Shown piece after piece: positions 34,682 to 45,247 of a DNA stretch of 64,000 nt (its first letter is position 1; each line of letters starts with the position of its first letter). Made by a program: the position numbers and the translations under genes. This DNA is from Jaapia argillacea MUCL 33604 (lineage: Eukaryota; Basidiomycota; Agaricomycetes; Jaapiales; Jaapiaceae), in NCBI GenBank assembly GCA_000697665.1, contig KL197723.1, positions 4,213-68,212 of the forward strand. Reading direction: 5' to 3'. The notes under the pieces are model-generated. The model was not told the DNA's origin. It saw only the letters and a program-made list of their open reading frames with translations, and made no database searches.

Positions 34682-35989
34682 GGATTAGGACTCGGTGAGT
34701 TTCGACAGTGAGAAACCGACAGCGTCAAGCCCGGCATTCTCACGAAGAATGCACGAGATCGACGCCCACACCACCCACGATGTTACAGCGCGCCATGGTG
34801 ACCGGCGAATACGAGCAAGGAAATCCAGGTGAACAACCTCACTTCAACAGGAGGAGAAAGCAGAGCTCGGAGTCTTCCAGGTACTCGGAGAGACGGCTCG
34901 TATGAACGTTCGAACTTTGACGTTACGGACGTCCGTCGCTGGGACGAAATGGCTCTCCTGATCCAATCAATTATCCCTCCCCCATCGTCTGGCTCACAAC
35001 TCCCCTATTCGTTCCACTCCTCCAACCTCTTCGACTGCACGTCAGGATAAGGACACATGGCGGGATCGTCCTCTCCGGCTCGAAGATCCAACCCAACCGA
35101 ATCATCCGAGATTAAAAGAAGGGGTGTGCGCTCATGTCGGTTGTGGTCCGAGACAAGGTCTTTTCCCTTGGACCGGCCCATGAGTACAGACACATGGATC
35201 CCTGCCAAGGGATTGCGCTATGGTAGTGTTACTGCCACGTTATGAAACCCTCCCCAAAAGTCCGGTGAATTTCCAGACGCCGCACCATCGCATCCCGGCC
35301 ACCTGACCCTATCATATCTTTCCCGTGTGTCCATGTATCCTCCTCATGTTTCGCATCATACCCCATCTGACCTCTCCTCACCGTCGTCTGGAAGGGGTTC
35401 AGTGTTCACAATGTCGGCAGCGCTCTGTGCCTGTTCCATCTCAAGTCACTTGTCCTTTCCTTCTTTTTGTTCTCCAACGACAACAACACGTCATGCTCCG
35501 CCCAATCTAAACCTAAACCCAATTCCGTCCGGCCCTACGCGGCGTGGTTCTAATATTCACGATCCGGGTCGATGCAAAAGTAACGTCAATCAAGCATTTA
35601 GAGGGGATGATTGCACCGCCCAGTTGGTGTGATACGAGAGGTGATATGAAAGGATACGAAGGGGAACTCACCGAGGGTCATGAGACACTCCCAACCCCGA
35701 AATTAACGTATAGCCGGAACTAAACTATTCGCGATCGAGAAGGATAGAAGTAAATGACGAGAGGATGGTATCATGATATTGAAGCAAATATCTACCGACA
35801 TGCTAGATGATACAGTAAGGTCGCGATGCGAGCCCACAACTAAATAATACACGTAGAGTAATCATGGAGAGCGAGGCAGATAAGAGGGTAGTGTCATACA
35901 CTTCGAGAAATCCTTCCATACACCACCAGGATGATGACCTTTTTTCATCAAGTACAATGAAACGCAAGAAAGAAAGAAACTGTCCGTTA
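34682..35989. other. 1.3-kb stretch without a recognised gene
   Basis: Several short frames (for example 34708-34905 and 35327-35632 plus) are Ser/Pro-rich and lack recognisable domains. The segment contains pyrimidine-rich patches near 35340-35500. I see nothing I can support as a gene. Confidence 0.35.
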
Positions 35990-36820
35990 TCAGTTCAGTG
36001 AAAATTCCTCCTCCTCGGAGATGATTTCCAGCGATGAGTGACGGCTATGCGTACTACTCGATCGTCGGCGGTGACGGTTCTGTGTCAGAGGAGCTTGCAC
36101 ACGAACGTCGGAAAATGAGTCTCGGTATGTCGGCGGTGGTGATGGGGGCGCATAAGGGAGTGGTGACGAGCTTGGGTACGCTTTTGGAGACGAGACGTAG
36201 ATAACGTATGGTTCATCCTCCATGTCCCCCAAAACGGAGCGTCTAGTGTTTGGCCCCGTATTGTAAATAATATAAGGTTCTTCTTGCTCTGCCTTCGCGG
36301 CATACTGAGCAGTGTTGCTGTGTCCAGTCGACTTGTCGGGTATATGTGGGAGCAACTTTGCCTTAGAGGACGATAAGGTTAACACATGGTGAGGGAGAAG
36401 AGGATGTAAGGTGGAGCGTACCTTTTTCGGTGCCTCTGTCGCCGGTAGCTCATCCTCTGTAAGTTCATCAACCCACTTAGCAACTCGCCTTGCCGACTCC
36501 CGCCGGCGTAAAAATTCCACCCGCTCCTTCCTCTGTGTGTCGTTCTCGATGTACCCAAGCATTCGACCACGCTCATCATGTTGCGGAGGAGTGACTGGAG
36601 GAGTGACCGAAGCGGGGAGGGGAGCGGTGGGCGCCAAAAAGCTTAAATGGAAGCCTGGAGCTCGGCTGGAATGTGGCTTCTTGGGACCTGTAGCGTAGAG
36701 CTGGTGAGGCTGGGTATCGTGGATATAATGGGAGGGAGACGAGGCTGTATACATGGTGCAGCTGTGTACAGAGACAGCTGAGATAGCAGTGGGGTGATTG
36801 GGAAACCGAGGAGGGATCAA
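35990..36820 (-). CDS. unrecognised basic/disordered protein (276 aa)
   Basis: A single open frame of 276 codons (MIPPRFPNHPTAISAVS...). The centre has a charged probable helix RKERVEFLRRRESARRVAKW followed by VDELTEDELPA. Two related motifs, EEPYIIYNTGP and DEPYVIYVSSP, lie about 30 residues apart. The tail is Arg/Ser-rich then acidic (ISEEEEFSLN). A 66-base in-frame stretch with GT...AG ends (36422-36357) could be an intron, giving a shorter isoform. Likely an Agaricomycete-restricted protein of unknown role; the tyrosine-centred repeats might be phosphorylation or adaptor sites (inference only). Confidence 0.5.
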   Translation of the reverse strand: MIPPRFPNHPTAISAVSVHSCTMYTASSPSHYIHDTQPHQLYATGPKKPHSSRAPGFHLSFLAPTAPLPASVTPPVTPPQHDERGRMLGYIENDTQRKERVEFLRRRESARRVAKWVDELTEDELPATEAPKKVRSTLHPLLPHHVLTLSSSKAKLLPHIPDKSTGHSNTAQYAAKAEQEEPYIIYNTGPNTRRSVLGDMEDEPYVIYVSSPKAYPSSSPLPYAPPSPPPTYRDSFSDVRVQAPLTQNRHRRRSSSTHSRHSSLEIISEEEEFSLN

Positions 36821-37374
36821 AAGCTTGTTGAGGACTTTATAAGCGTCGTGGTATCGACCGCAGCTCCAATGGGTCTAGAACGGAATAAGATGAGGGTGTG
36901 TTTCTTGACGACACTGCCTCACCTTGGTGAACGGGCCTTCATAATTGTTGAGTCATGCCCCGGCCACGCTGCGTCTTGTCTTCCTACCCGTCTCTCTGTT
37001 CCGAAAGTACCGGTTTCAGTCTCACTGGGTTCAGTAATCCCCTCAGTCATCCAGAAATGACAAAGGCAAACGGCGAGCCGCAACCAATCTGCGGAAGGAA
37101 AATATTGACGTGTGCAGTGTAGGTTGCCGATGTCGGGCTCAGGATGATGCTTGTGATGACTCATCCGCATCTCTCGCTAGTGGCGCTCAGCCAAAGTCTG
37201 GGTCCTGGGTATCTTATCTGCCTTCTTTCGATCTATGAAGATCCTGTCCCCAGATCATCTCTCCATTCCGGGGCGTGCCACAAAACAAAAACACTCTGCG
37301 ACCAATGCGGTGCAACGTGCTGCTGGCGCTATAACAACGCAATCGGCATCTGCATGAGAATCGGAAAAGCCCGT
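36821..37374. other. intergenic
   Basis: Short open stretches only; nothing recognisable. It lies upstream of the 36820 gene and downstream of the reductase. Confidence 0.35.
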
Positions 37375-38892
37375 TTATTCTTCATCCCCAACTACCGTTA
37401 CCAACTTCCCGATGTTCCCCCCTTCGAACAACCTGTACCAAACCTTTGGAATATCCTCGAACTTGTCCCTCACGTCAACGATAGTCTCAGCGTCCTTCAC
37501 CACCACTTTCCCCTCCTTGATTGCTTTACCAATATTCCCCTGGATCTCTCCGACCATATCATAGAAATCAGTGGCGATGAAACCCAAAAGTTGCAGACGA
37601 TTGATAACAATCTCGGTGTAATTCTTCAAGTGTTGTCCTGCGCTATCATTGTAGCCTGGTAACCATTAACACGTGGAAAGGTAAGATAGATAGGCGGAGC
37701 AACTCACTCGAGATAGCACCGCACACAGCGATCCGCGCCCAGTACTTTAGCCTGAGCAAGCAGGCGTCAAGAATCGGACCAGCGCAATTGTCGAACATCC
37801 TGCGCGGTACGTCAGGAATCAAATACTTCATTCATAAACGGGCCTACTCACGCATCAATATAATCGGGGGTAGCTTCGATCAGCTCTTGCTCAAAAGTCG
37901 GAGACTTGTAATTCAGTGCCACATCGGCACCGTGCTTTCTGAGCCAATCGCACTTCTCTTCCGATCCCGCGATCGCAATGACATAGCTTGCGCCGACGAC
38001 ATTCTTTGCATACTGCACGACAATGTTCCCCACCGAACTTTGGGAGTTTTTCAGTTTCGGCAATGTAAGAATAGACGGAAGACGATCAGGTGAGTATACC
38101 GCCGGTGCTTCGCATACATCTCAATAGTTCACTTACCCTGCTGCACCACTCACGATCAGCGACTGACCTGGTTTGAATTCACACATGCGCATCAACCCAC
38201 CATACGCCGTGATTCCTGAGAGGCCCATGGCACCTGAAAGCTCGGGGTCAGTCCGCTCCATTTTCGCCATGGGCTATGATAAACTCACCAAGATAGACGC
38301 TCATATCAAATTCCAAGGGATTACCTCCACTAGTTCAAGGGAACGTATTTCGAAGCTCAGTTCAGTACCTTGACAATGGCCGGGAACGGGTGTACGACAC
38401 TCACTTGATCAGCGATAGCCAAACATCATCATCCTTGATTGTCAAGTACTCAGCCCACTGGAGCAAACCGAGCACCAAGTCTCCCGCTTTGTACTTTGAA
38501 ACCTTCTGGCCCACCGCGATCACCTGTGCAATGCCAAGTGCCGCCATGATCTCCCCTTCCAAAACTGGGGGCATATACAATCGCATCTTCGCTCTGTCCT
38601 TCTGGATCCAGGTTCGCTGGGCTGGGTCGTTGGACAACATCAACGGTTTGACGAGAATGGACACGTCGTCCGGCTTCGGGACTGGGATTGATTCGAGGAC
38701 GAATGTGGCATCAGGGCCGTCGAAGACGATATCGTCGAGAGGGGTTTTGTTGTACCTCCACGCCTTCATCGAGGTCGGTTGCATCTCTAGCAATGATGGT
38801 ATGTGGGAGCTGTTGTTCTTGATGAATGTTATTGTGGAAGTTGGATTATGGGGTACTCTTATACCTTTGTATTTTCCGGAAAGTACGGTCAC
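37375..38892 (-). CDS. MDR family NADP-dependent oxidoreductase (alkenal/prostaglandin reductase type)
   Basis: Start at 38892 (MTVLSGKYKGIRV); a later ATG at 38769 (MKAWRYNK) is possible but would cut the usual N-terminal strand ITFIKNNSSHIPSL. Characteristic blocks are LMLSNDPAQRTWIQ, VIAVGQKVSKYKAGDLVLGLLQWAEY, the Rossmann glycine motif GAAGSVG (split by an intron) and NIVVQYAKNVVGAS, KCDWLRKHGADVALNYK, DYIDAMFDNCAGPILD and IVINRLQLLGFIATDF, ending KLVTVVGDEE. At least five short introns. No zinc ligands are seen, as expected for this zinc-free group, which reduces alpha,beta-unsaturated carbonyls or removes lipid aldehydes with NADPH. The exact substrate cannot be told. Confidence 0.88.
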
Positions 38893-39135
38893 GTCGCTCC
38901 ATCCATATGGGAATTGGGACCCATTTTCTGGAACAATACCAAGCGACGTTATGGCACCTCAAAGTGAAAGAGAAACCCGAGGGGAGTGGTGCAAATTTGA
39001 TCACGAGCGTGTTTCTAGACGCACGGGTATGGCGGAGGTGGGTTGTCCAACGTCAGGACTAAAGGATTGTGCTATGCCCGCACATTGCCCCCATATGCCA
39101 TCGAATAACGTAGGGGAAGTGAACGATGCCAAGGG

Positions 39136-39408
39136 AGGACCCGGGTCACTACCGTATATGTATCTCCGTCCGATAGCATATTTCAGAGGCATATTTCAGA
39201 GGGTTACCCCACGATCCACCAGGGTAACACCTCGTACCGGTGCTGGACGCCATAGCATGGTGAAATAGAAGGTTTTTGGTCGAAAAAATAGGCCACAAAA
39301 TGTTCTGGTTCGCCCACAAAGTGCCATTTACTGTCAAAAGTTTGCATATTTCAGAGGTGAAAAGAGGTTTTTTGACGGACATACATATATGGTAGTGACC
39401 CGGGTCCT
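39136..39408. mobile_element. 273-bp MITE with 8-bp target duplication
   Basis: Terminal inverted repeats of about 35 bases begin AGGACCCGGGTCACTACC at both ends with two mismatches. The element is flanked by a perfect 8-bp direct repeat GCCAAGGG at 39128-39135 and 39409-39416. The interior has no coding capacity and carries several GCATATTTCAGAGG motifs (three partial copies). Size, TIRs and 8-bp duplication fit a non-autonomous element mobilised by a hAT-like transposase. It sits between the reductase and GTPase genes and appears to be a recent, intact insertion. Confidence 0.88.
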
Positions 39409-39974
39409 GCCAAGGGCCGAATGTTTGGAAATTCAGGCCGCGGAACAATTGAAGACGATGCATGAGTGGAGCTGAAGAAGGGGATGTGGCGAAGCTCTGA
39501 ACCGATTCTATAAGCGTCAGGCTGATGTCGGGCTCGACGTTCATGTTTGGGTAGGAAGGTGGCGATAATACTCATCAGATGAGGGTCAGGAATTCAACAC
39601 GAAACTGAGTGCTACAGTCGGTGATCCGCCAAGGTTGGTTATGATCGTAAACTAGCGGATAGCGCTAGTGGTGGTGGCAGTGGACACGCGTTGACGGTGG
39701 TCGCAGCTAGGCGATATTTCGGGCTCCTAGGGGCAAGTATTGATCATTTCGGACCGTTACATCGGTTGCACTTGAATACTTGAAAAGTGAGGGAGCGACG
39801 ATAATAATGAATGGATCACATACTCAAGCTGAAAGAAATTTGCAGAAGCAGAGATGTGATGTTGACCCCGTGGATTACTCGGCGAGCACGCAAAAAAATG
39901 GGTACTTCGAAGCGGTGTCCGTGCCAATACCCATACAACAAGATGACGAACCACGGCCAAGAAAACCTGTACAA

Positions 39975-41131
39975 TCAAAATCCACCGTTCGACTCTACTC
40001 CGATGACAGCAGTCACGATAATGGAGCACACCGTCAAGAGGTTCCGAGTGAGCTGGGAACGATTTGCATCCCTTACAGCCTGGTCCTGTACCTGCATCAT
40101 CTGTTCCACTCGGGCCTTCTCTTGGTTAAAACCGTCCGCTAACTTCTCCGATTCGCCTTGTACCCTCTTCAACTCCGCCGCAACCTTCTGGTACTCCGCC
40201 GCAATCTGTTGTCTATCAGCCCTCATGGCCGTCGACATCTCCTGCCTCAAAGCTTCCATTTCCTCTCGGTGCTTCTGCGCCTGCTTCAACAACTCCTGAT
40301 TAAGTTCGACGCCGGCGCCGGTCTGCGAGATCGCCTTGCGCTCATCGACAAGCTCGCGTTGGATGGCAAGGGCCTGGGGAGCATTGGGCAGCAAGAGACG
40401 GATGATGGATTGGGCAGACGACATATTATTCTGGTGACGAGTAAATTTGGCGCCGTGGTCCAGAGCCACTTTGAAGCAGTCGTCGCTGCTGGAGAGCTCC
40501 CGTTCTCGCGAGACGGCGGTGCCGTAGTCGGTTCGGTCCCACATACTCGTCACAATTACGACGTTCTTGAGGGTTTCGTCTCCGCAGAGCTGGCGGAACA
40601 TCCTGAAGTTCCGTCTGGAGACGCCGCCCAATTTGGGATCGAGTATTCTGTGGACGTAGATTACGCCAGCCAATTTCTTTCCGGCTTCGTAGCTAACAAC
40701 ATGGTGAGTGGGTCAAATCTAGCTGACAAGCGAGATTCAACATACGTGACTTGAAGGAACAAAGCAATCATTTTCAAGACATCGGTGTCGCTTCTCTCAC
40801 TGTCATCAAAGCCTGGGGTATCGATGAGAGTGACCAAGCGCCCGTCGATGGTGAATGATTCTGATGGTTGCACGCGATCCGTGCAAGAAGCCAACGAGGC
40901 ACTTGTTCTCAAATTGGAGCCACTGGCCATATTGATGAACTGTGTGTAGCGGATTATGGACTGCACTGTCTCCCGAGGTTAAATGGGCTCACTGATGTTT
41001 TGCCACTTCCAGTAGCGCCCATAACACTGTAGGAAATTTTGTTCAATGAGGGTTGGATGGTGGAATGCGATGGAAGCATACACAATCAAGACATTTTGCT
41101 CGTCACCAATCTGACCCATGATCTGATCCAT
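39975..41131 (-). CDS. AIG1/IMAP-like G-domain protein with C-terminal coiled coil
   Basis: Start at 41131 (MDQIMGQIGDEQNVLI). After intron 1 the Walker A/G1 motif VMGATGSGKTS lies just before intron 2; then FINMASGSNLRTS, the G3 motif LIDTPGFDDS, LKMIALFLQ, and after another intron LAGVIYVHRILDPKLGG, FRMFRQLCGDETLKNVVIV and TSMWD in the G4 position. The rest has RIQRELVDERK-type sequence and a long Gln/Glu/Lys-rich coiled coil (about residues 215-290), ending with a hydrophobic segment NLLTVCSIIVTAVIGV that may attach to a membrane. The family is expanded in Agaricomycetes; animal and plant relatives act in immunity, but the role here is unknown. Confidence 0.85.
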
Positions 41132-41369
41132 CGTAGATACAGGGTACCCTCGAGACGAACTGTGGGGTATATCAGTTAACAGGAAAGTCGCGGTGGTATT
41201 GTCGTAGGACCTACCGATGATGGGGTCTCTGAGATTGCCAGGCCATTGTTGTAAATGAAAATATGGAGGATGATAAAGTGTTGGGGCGTAAAGTGATGGT
41301 GCCCATCCACTACTTAAACAACGGTGGGGAGGGCGCTTTCCCATAGCCTCCAGCACGTCGAGCGCGCCT

Positions 41370-41980
41370 TTCCCGAACCTATGTCATGACAATAAGCCCG
41401 GTACCGGTGTAAGCGGGGCTTAAGTCACAACTAGACGCCAGCGGATGTTGGTAGAACATACTTAATAACGCTTGAAATGGACCTGCGCGCCACCAGGGTG
41501 CCAGGCTTGGCAGAGGAGTCACATTCCGTTTAGGATGGTGGGCATTGAAAATGAGCCACAAAGGCGCCTTTCCCCACCACCTCCACGACGCATCGAGCGT
41601 GCTTTCCAAAATCTATGCCATGACATCGGTGCAAGGAGGGCCTAAGTGAGGGCAGTGACATTGAGACGCCTGGGAATGTCGGTAGGGTGTAAGAGCTCGC
41701 CCTTGAAGCAGATGTAAGCTCCACCAAGGTTCCAAGCTAGCTAATAAGAGCCTACCTATGAGGTTTGAAATAGTGGATATGGGGCAGGAACCGAGGGTGC
41801 CTTACCCAAAGCTATGCGATGAAAATCGGTGTAAGGAGGGCCTTAATGAAGGCGGTGATATCGAGACGCCTGCGAACGTTGGTTGGATATAAAAGCTCTT
41901 GAACTGGACCTACACTTCACTAAGGCGCCGAGCTAGTCATAGAAACTCGGTCTATGAAGGTTAGAACGAGTGGAGGACGT
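41370..41980. repeat. three diverged tandem repeats of about 200-235 bp
   Basis: Copies share CTATGNCATGA (41377, 41612, 41811), then GGTGTAAGNNGGGCNTAANT, GAGACGCCTGNGAANGTNGGT, a (T/A)AAGCTCNTGAA-like stretch and CCACNAAGGNNCCNAGCT. Spacings are about 235 and 199 bases. On the minus strand each encodes a similar but non-open peptide. Function unknown; it lies upstream of the GTPase gene. Confidence 0.65.
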
Positions 41981-42559
41981 TGAGCGGCGAACATCATGAA
42001 CGACCATTGACAGGAACATACCTGACTACTACGATCGAGATTGTCACGGAGAAATGGACTGACTCGAGCTGGGCCCCGCTCCAGACAGCGGTCAAGATTC
42101 CACTGAGCGTTCATCCACGGTTCAACGGAGGGGCTATCCAGAGTAGGTGCCCCAAATTGCTGAGCATGAACTCTACCTGGGCCTCTGTCAAGTGAACTGG
42201 TCCCGGGAAACGCGGACCGCAGACGATGGCTCTTGATCAACTGCCGCACGGCCAGTGATTGTGGACTGAAAGTAAAAGAGACCCTCTGGAGGCTGTTGGA
42301 AAGACGAGTACGACGAACGCGTGGTGATGTGACTGGGATTTGGACAAGTCGCAATAACTCTGGCGGTGGAACAGAGCAAGGCTACTTGGTCGATTCATAT
42401 GAAATATTGATTGCAAGATCTTGCGACATACAGAGACAGATGTAAAGACGGTAGGTTATAGGAATCGAGAGGATACAGTCATCGAAGACGGAAGAGACAG
42501 GTAACAGAGAGTATAGGAAAGACGACACATGAATGCCGGACGAGGGTATGATGGATATA

Positions 42560-42870
42560 ATAAAGACGAGAGAGAGAGTCAGGGAGACTGATATACCGAG
42601 AGAGAGAAGAGTACAAAGATGAGATGAAGATGTGACATCAGATATGCTAAAGGGAGAGAGATAGAGACAGAGATAGAGACAGAGACGGAGAGAAGAGAGA
42701 CAGAGAGAGGGGAGAGACTTGACATGACGCATACGAAGATAGAGAAGATAGAGACAGAGAGACAGGGAGACAGAGAGAAGGGGAGGTGGGTGGATAGGAG
42801 AACCGATACAAATGCAAGGAAAGACAAATACATAACAAAGACAAAGACAAAGTCGAAAGACATGATAGTG
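42560..42870. repeat. purine-rich GAGA/GACA microsatellite tract
   Basis: About 300 bases of the plus strand are nearly all A and G with imperfect (AGAGAC)n and (GAGA)n runs. The mirror-symmetric homopurine stretches could form unusual DNA structure. Open frames rich in Leu and Ser on the other strand are by-products. Confidence 0.8.
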
Positions 42871-42960
42871 TTACACTCGCGACAGGTGCGAGGGAGCCCA
42901 AGCTAGAGGGGTATGTGATGACATGAACTCGTCCGCAACGGGGAGTTCTTCTGGTGATGG

Positions 42961-44360
42961 TCATACAATGAGAGGGTTGCAGTGGGGTGATGTCGGGACT
43001 TCCGCGCCAAAGTTGGTATCGGTATAGATGAAACGCGGAGGATGGAAAGGAGCTTCTTCTAAAAGCGGAAGGTCTGGAAGATCTTGAAAATAATCTTCAA
43101 GGATATCCCAATATTCGAGGTCGTCAGAGAACGGATCCATAAAGTGGCCAAGTGGGAGACAATGTGTCGAGTGTGGATAGGATATAGCAGGTGTTGATAG
43201 GTTGCAATTGGGGACTGCAGGTTGTTGCAACGATAGATTTGTGGGTGTAGTATAGATTTGTGGATTGTGTATTCGAGAACCGATGAGAAGTCTGAGTGGG
43301 GTTTGGGGTTTTGGTGATGTTGAGAAGATTGAACGACGGCGGAAGATGGCCCGTTTTCGGGCTGGGATTGACGCGAGAGGATGAGGTTTACCCTCTTGAT
43401 GGTCCCAGGGTGAGATTGAGAGAGCGGAAGTTTCGGACTCGGTTTCGTGAAGTGGCAGAGTTGATGTTGGTTTGTCCGATCCTGAAACAACGTCCGTCCC
43501 GAGTGTGGCCAACGAAGAGGAGGGAGAGACCAGGGATGAAACTTCGGAGTTGATGATGTGGGTTTTGGTTCCTAGCGAGGACCATTCGGATGGGGAAGAG
43601 GATCTGGAGTCTTGATTCAAGGTATTCGTGATGGAGAGGAGAGATGAGGTTGAGGATTCTACAGAGGGACCTGAAATTGAAGAGGCAGACGACGAAGTTG
43701 AAGACGAGGAGGACGACGTTTGGATGGCAGCCATGTACGGTAACTCCGTGTCGTTGCAGGTCTTGATGAGAGCGCTCGATGAAGTTAAACGAATCCCGGT
43801 TGACTCCAGCGATAGCAACGAGGCGACATGGATGTTGGGAACTGCCGCTGTGACCGTTTCTGTGGTAGGTGAGTGAGGATATAAAGCTGGGCGTAAAAGG
43901 CGACTCACCTCCAACGACAGAGTCCTCATCTCGAATGTGCACCAGCTCGTCGCGACCCAGAACCTGAATGATGCCAGGGAGAGCATCATGATAGGGAGGC
44001 CGGCTCCCCTTGGAAATGCTGAAGGAGATACGAGTGAGTCGCGCACCCCGAGAAGTAGGGAGAGGGAACATACGCGTCACGTCGAGAGGGAGGCTCTGGA
44101 ATGCTTATCGCCAAAGATGGGGGAAGGTCGACCAACAGGCCAACGAGAGCATCGATTGACTTTTCGTAGTCGATGGGGTTTGGCTGGTAGCCATCAGACA
44201 ACGCTGAGAGCTCGTCGTTTTCTGGGGTTGTGAAATGGGGGGATGAAGGGCCACCCCCTTCGTCCTGAACAACAACCACCCTCGATCTTCGCTTTCGCCA
44301 AGTTGTCAGACGAGAAGCGAGAAGCCGAGAAGAGGGATTGAATATTGAGAAAGAAGGCAT
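42961..44360 (-). CDS. unrecognised Ser-rich protein
   Basis: Proposed start at 44360 (MPSFSIFNPSSRLLASRL). Exon 1 ends ...EPPSRRDA at a GTATGT donor near 44074, and an acceptor near 44020 continues the frame as ISKGSRPPYHDALPGII and VLGRDELVHIRDEDSVVG; a second intron (43919-43866) leads to ETVTAAVPNIHVASLLSLES, a Ser-rich stretch and a long C-terminal part ending in FGAEVPTSPHCNPLIV. The first 130 residues look globular; the rest is largely disordered with a proline-rich tail and an acidic end (SDDLEYWDILEDYFQDLPDL) like an activation or binding region. No domain recognised. Likely fungal-specific. Confidence 0.55.
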
Positions 44361-45247
44361 CTTTAAGATGAATGGGGAGTGAAGGCTTTGCAATATGTGC
44401 AAGGTGAGAGGTATGTGGGGAAAGAGAGGAAAGCCTAGTTGTGTGATTTTGTGAAGGGGTGGGGCCTTTCAACCCCCCCAGATCGTCACTTCACGGCGCG
44501 ACTAGATCACGTTTTGCGCGGCCGACGCAAGCGGCACTAGCATCACAGATGCGGTGAACGTACTGAACAATCACAGAGGATATTCGAGAAGCCATACGCG
44601 GAACCGACACCGCACGGGTCAGCCTGCGGGGTATTTCCGAAGCTTAAGGGCCAGGAAGGGCCGGATCGAAGTTCGGGGCAGATCGTTCTGACGTGAAAAG
44701 ACTACTTGAAACAATGAAAGGGGGGTTATTGGGAGCCAAATTGGAGAGATACGCAACTCACCCGTATTTCTTCTCAATACCTCCCGATACGGTTTGCGCG
44801 CCGCCAAACATGGGGGATCCTGTATGTCTCGACGAATCTGGCCAAGTTGATTTGCCCAAATTCCAGTACTTATAGAGGGAGAAATAGCAGTTGGAACTCA
44901 GAGCAAACATTGCGATATGGGTAGGGATACTAGGATTCGATGATCATGATTCAGACGCGTCGGGGACCGGGGTCGCATGAGGCGGAGCGTGACGCGTCAA
45001 CATGGTGACGGTCGCGTGACCGCACAGTTACGTGCACGGGGCTGTCACGGTTTCCATATTCGTTGACGTCTCGAATATTCCACTGCCGTCCACAACGATC
45101 TCGTCTCTCCTCGTCGTTGACCACGATGGCAATGACAGAACTATCTCGAATGCAGCCCATTTCCTATTTAACCCACCCAGATTATCAACCTCCACTTTCA
45201 TCATCATCTTATCCCGAATTCACTGACAACTTTGACCCACACTAAAC
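44361..45247. other. divergent intergenic region
   Basis: About 890 bases between the start of the Ser-rich protein gene (minus) and the start of the BAG gene (plus). It must hold both promoters. Stretches such as CTTCACGGCGCG and GACGGTCGCGTGACC are GC-rich; no site could be assigned. Confidence 0.4.

Noticed and set aside
35327-35632. 101-codon Ser/Pro-rich frame
   Set aside because: Compositionally biased and without splice or domain support.
41979-42445. A further gene between the tandem repeats and the GA tract
   Set aside because: Overlapping short frames on both strands, none with a recognisable motif or a convincing splice pattern.
42382-42964. Leu/Ser-rich open frames on the minus strand
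   Set aside because: They are translations of the GA-rich microsatellite and have no domain or splice support.
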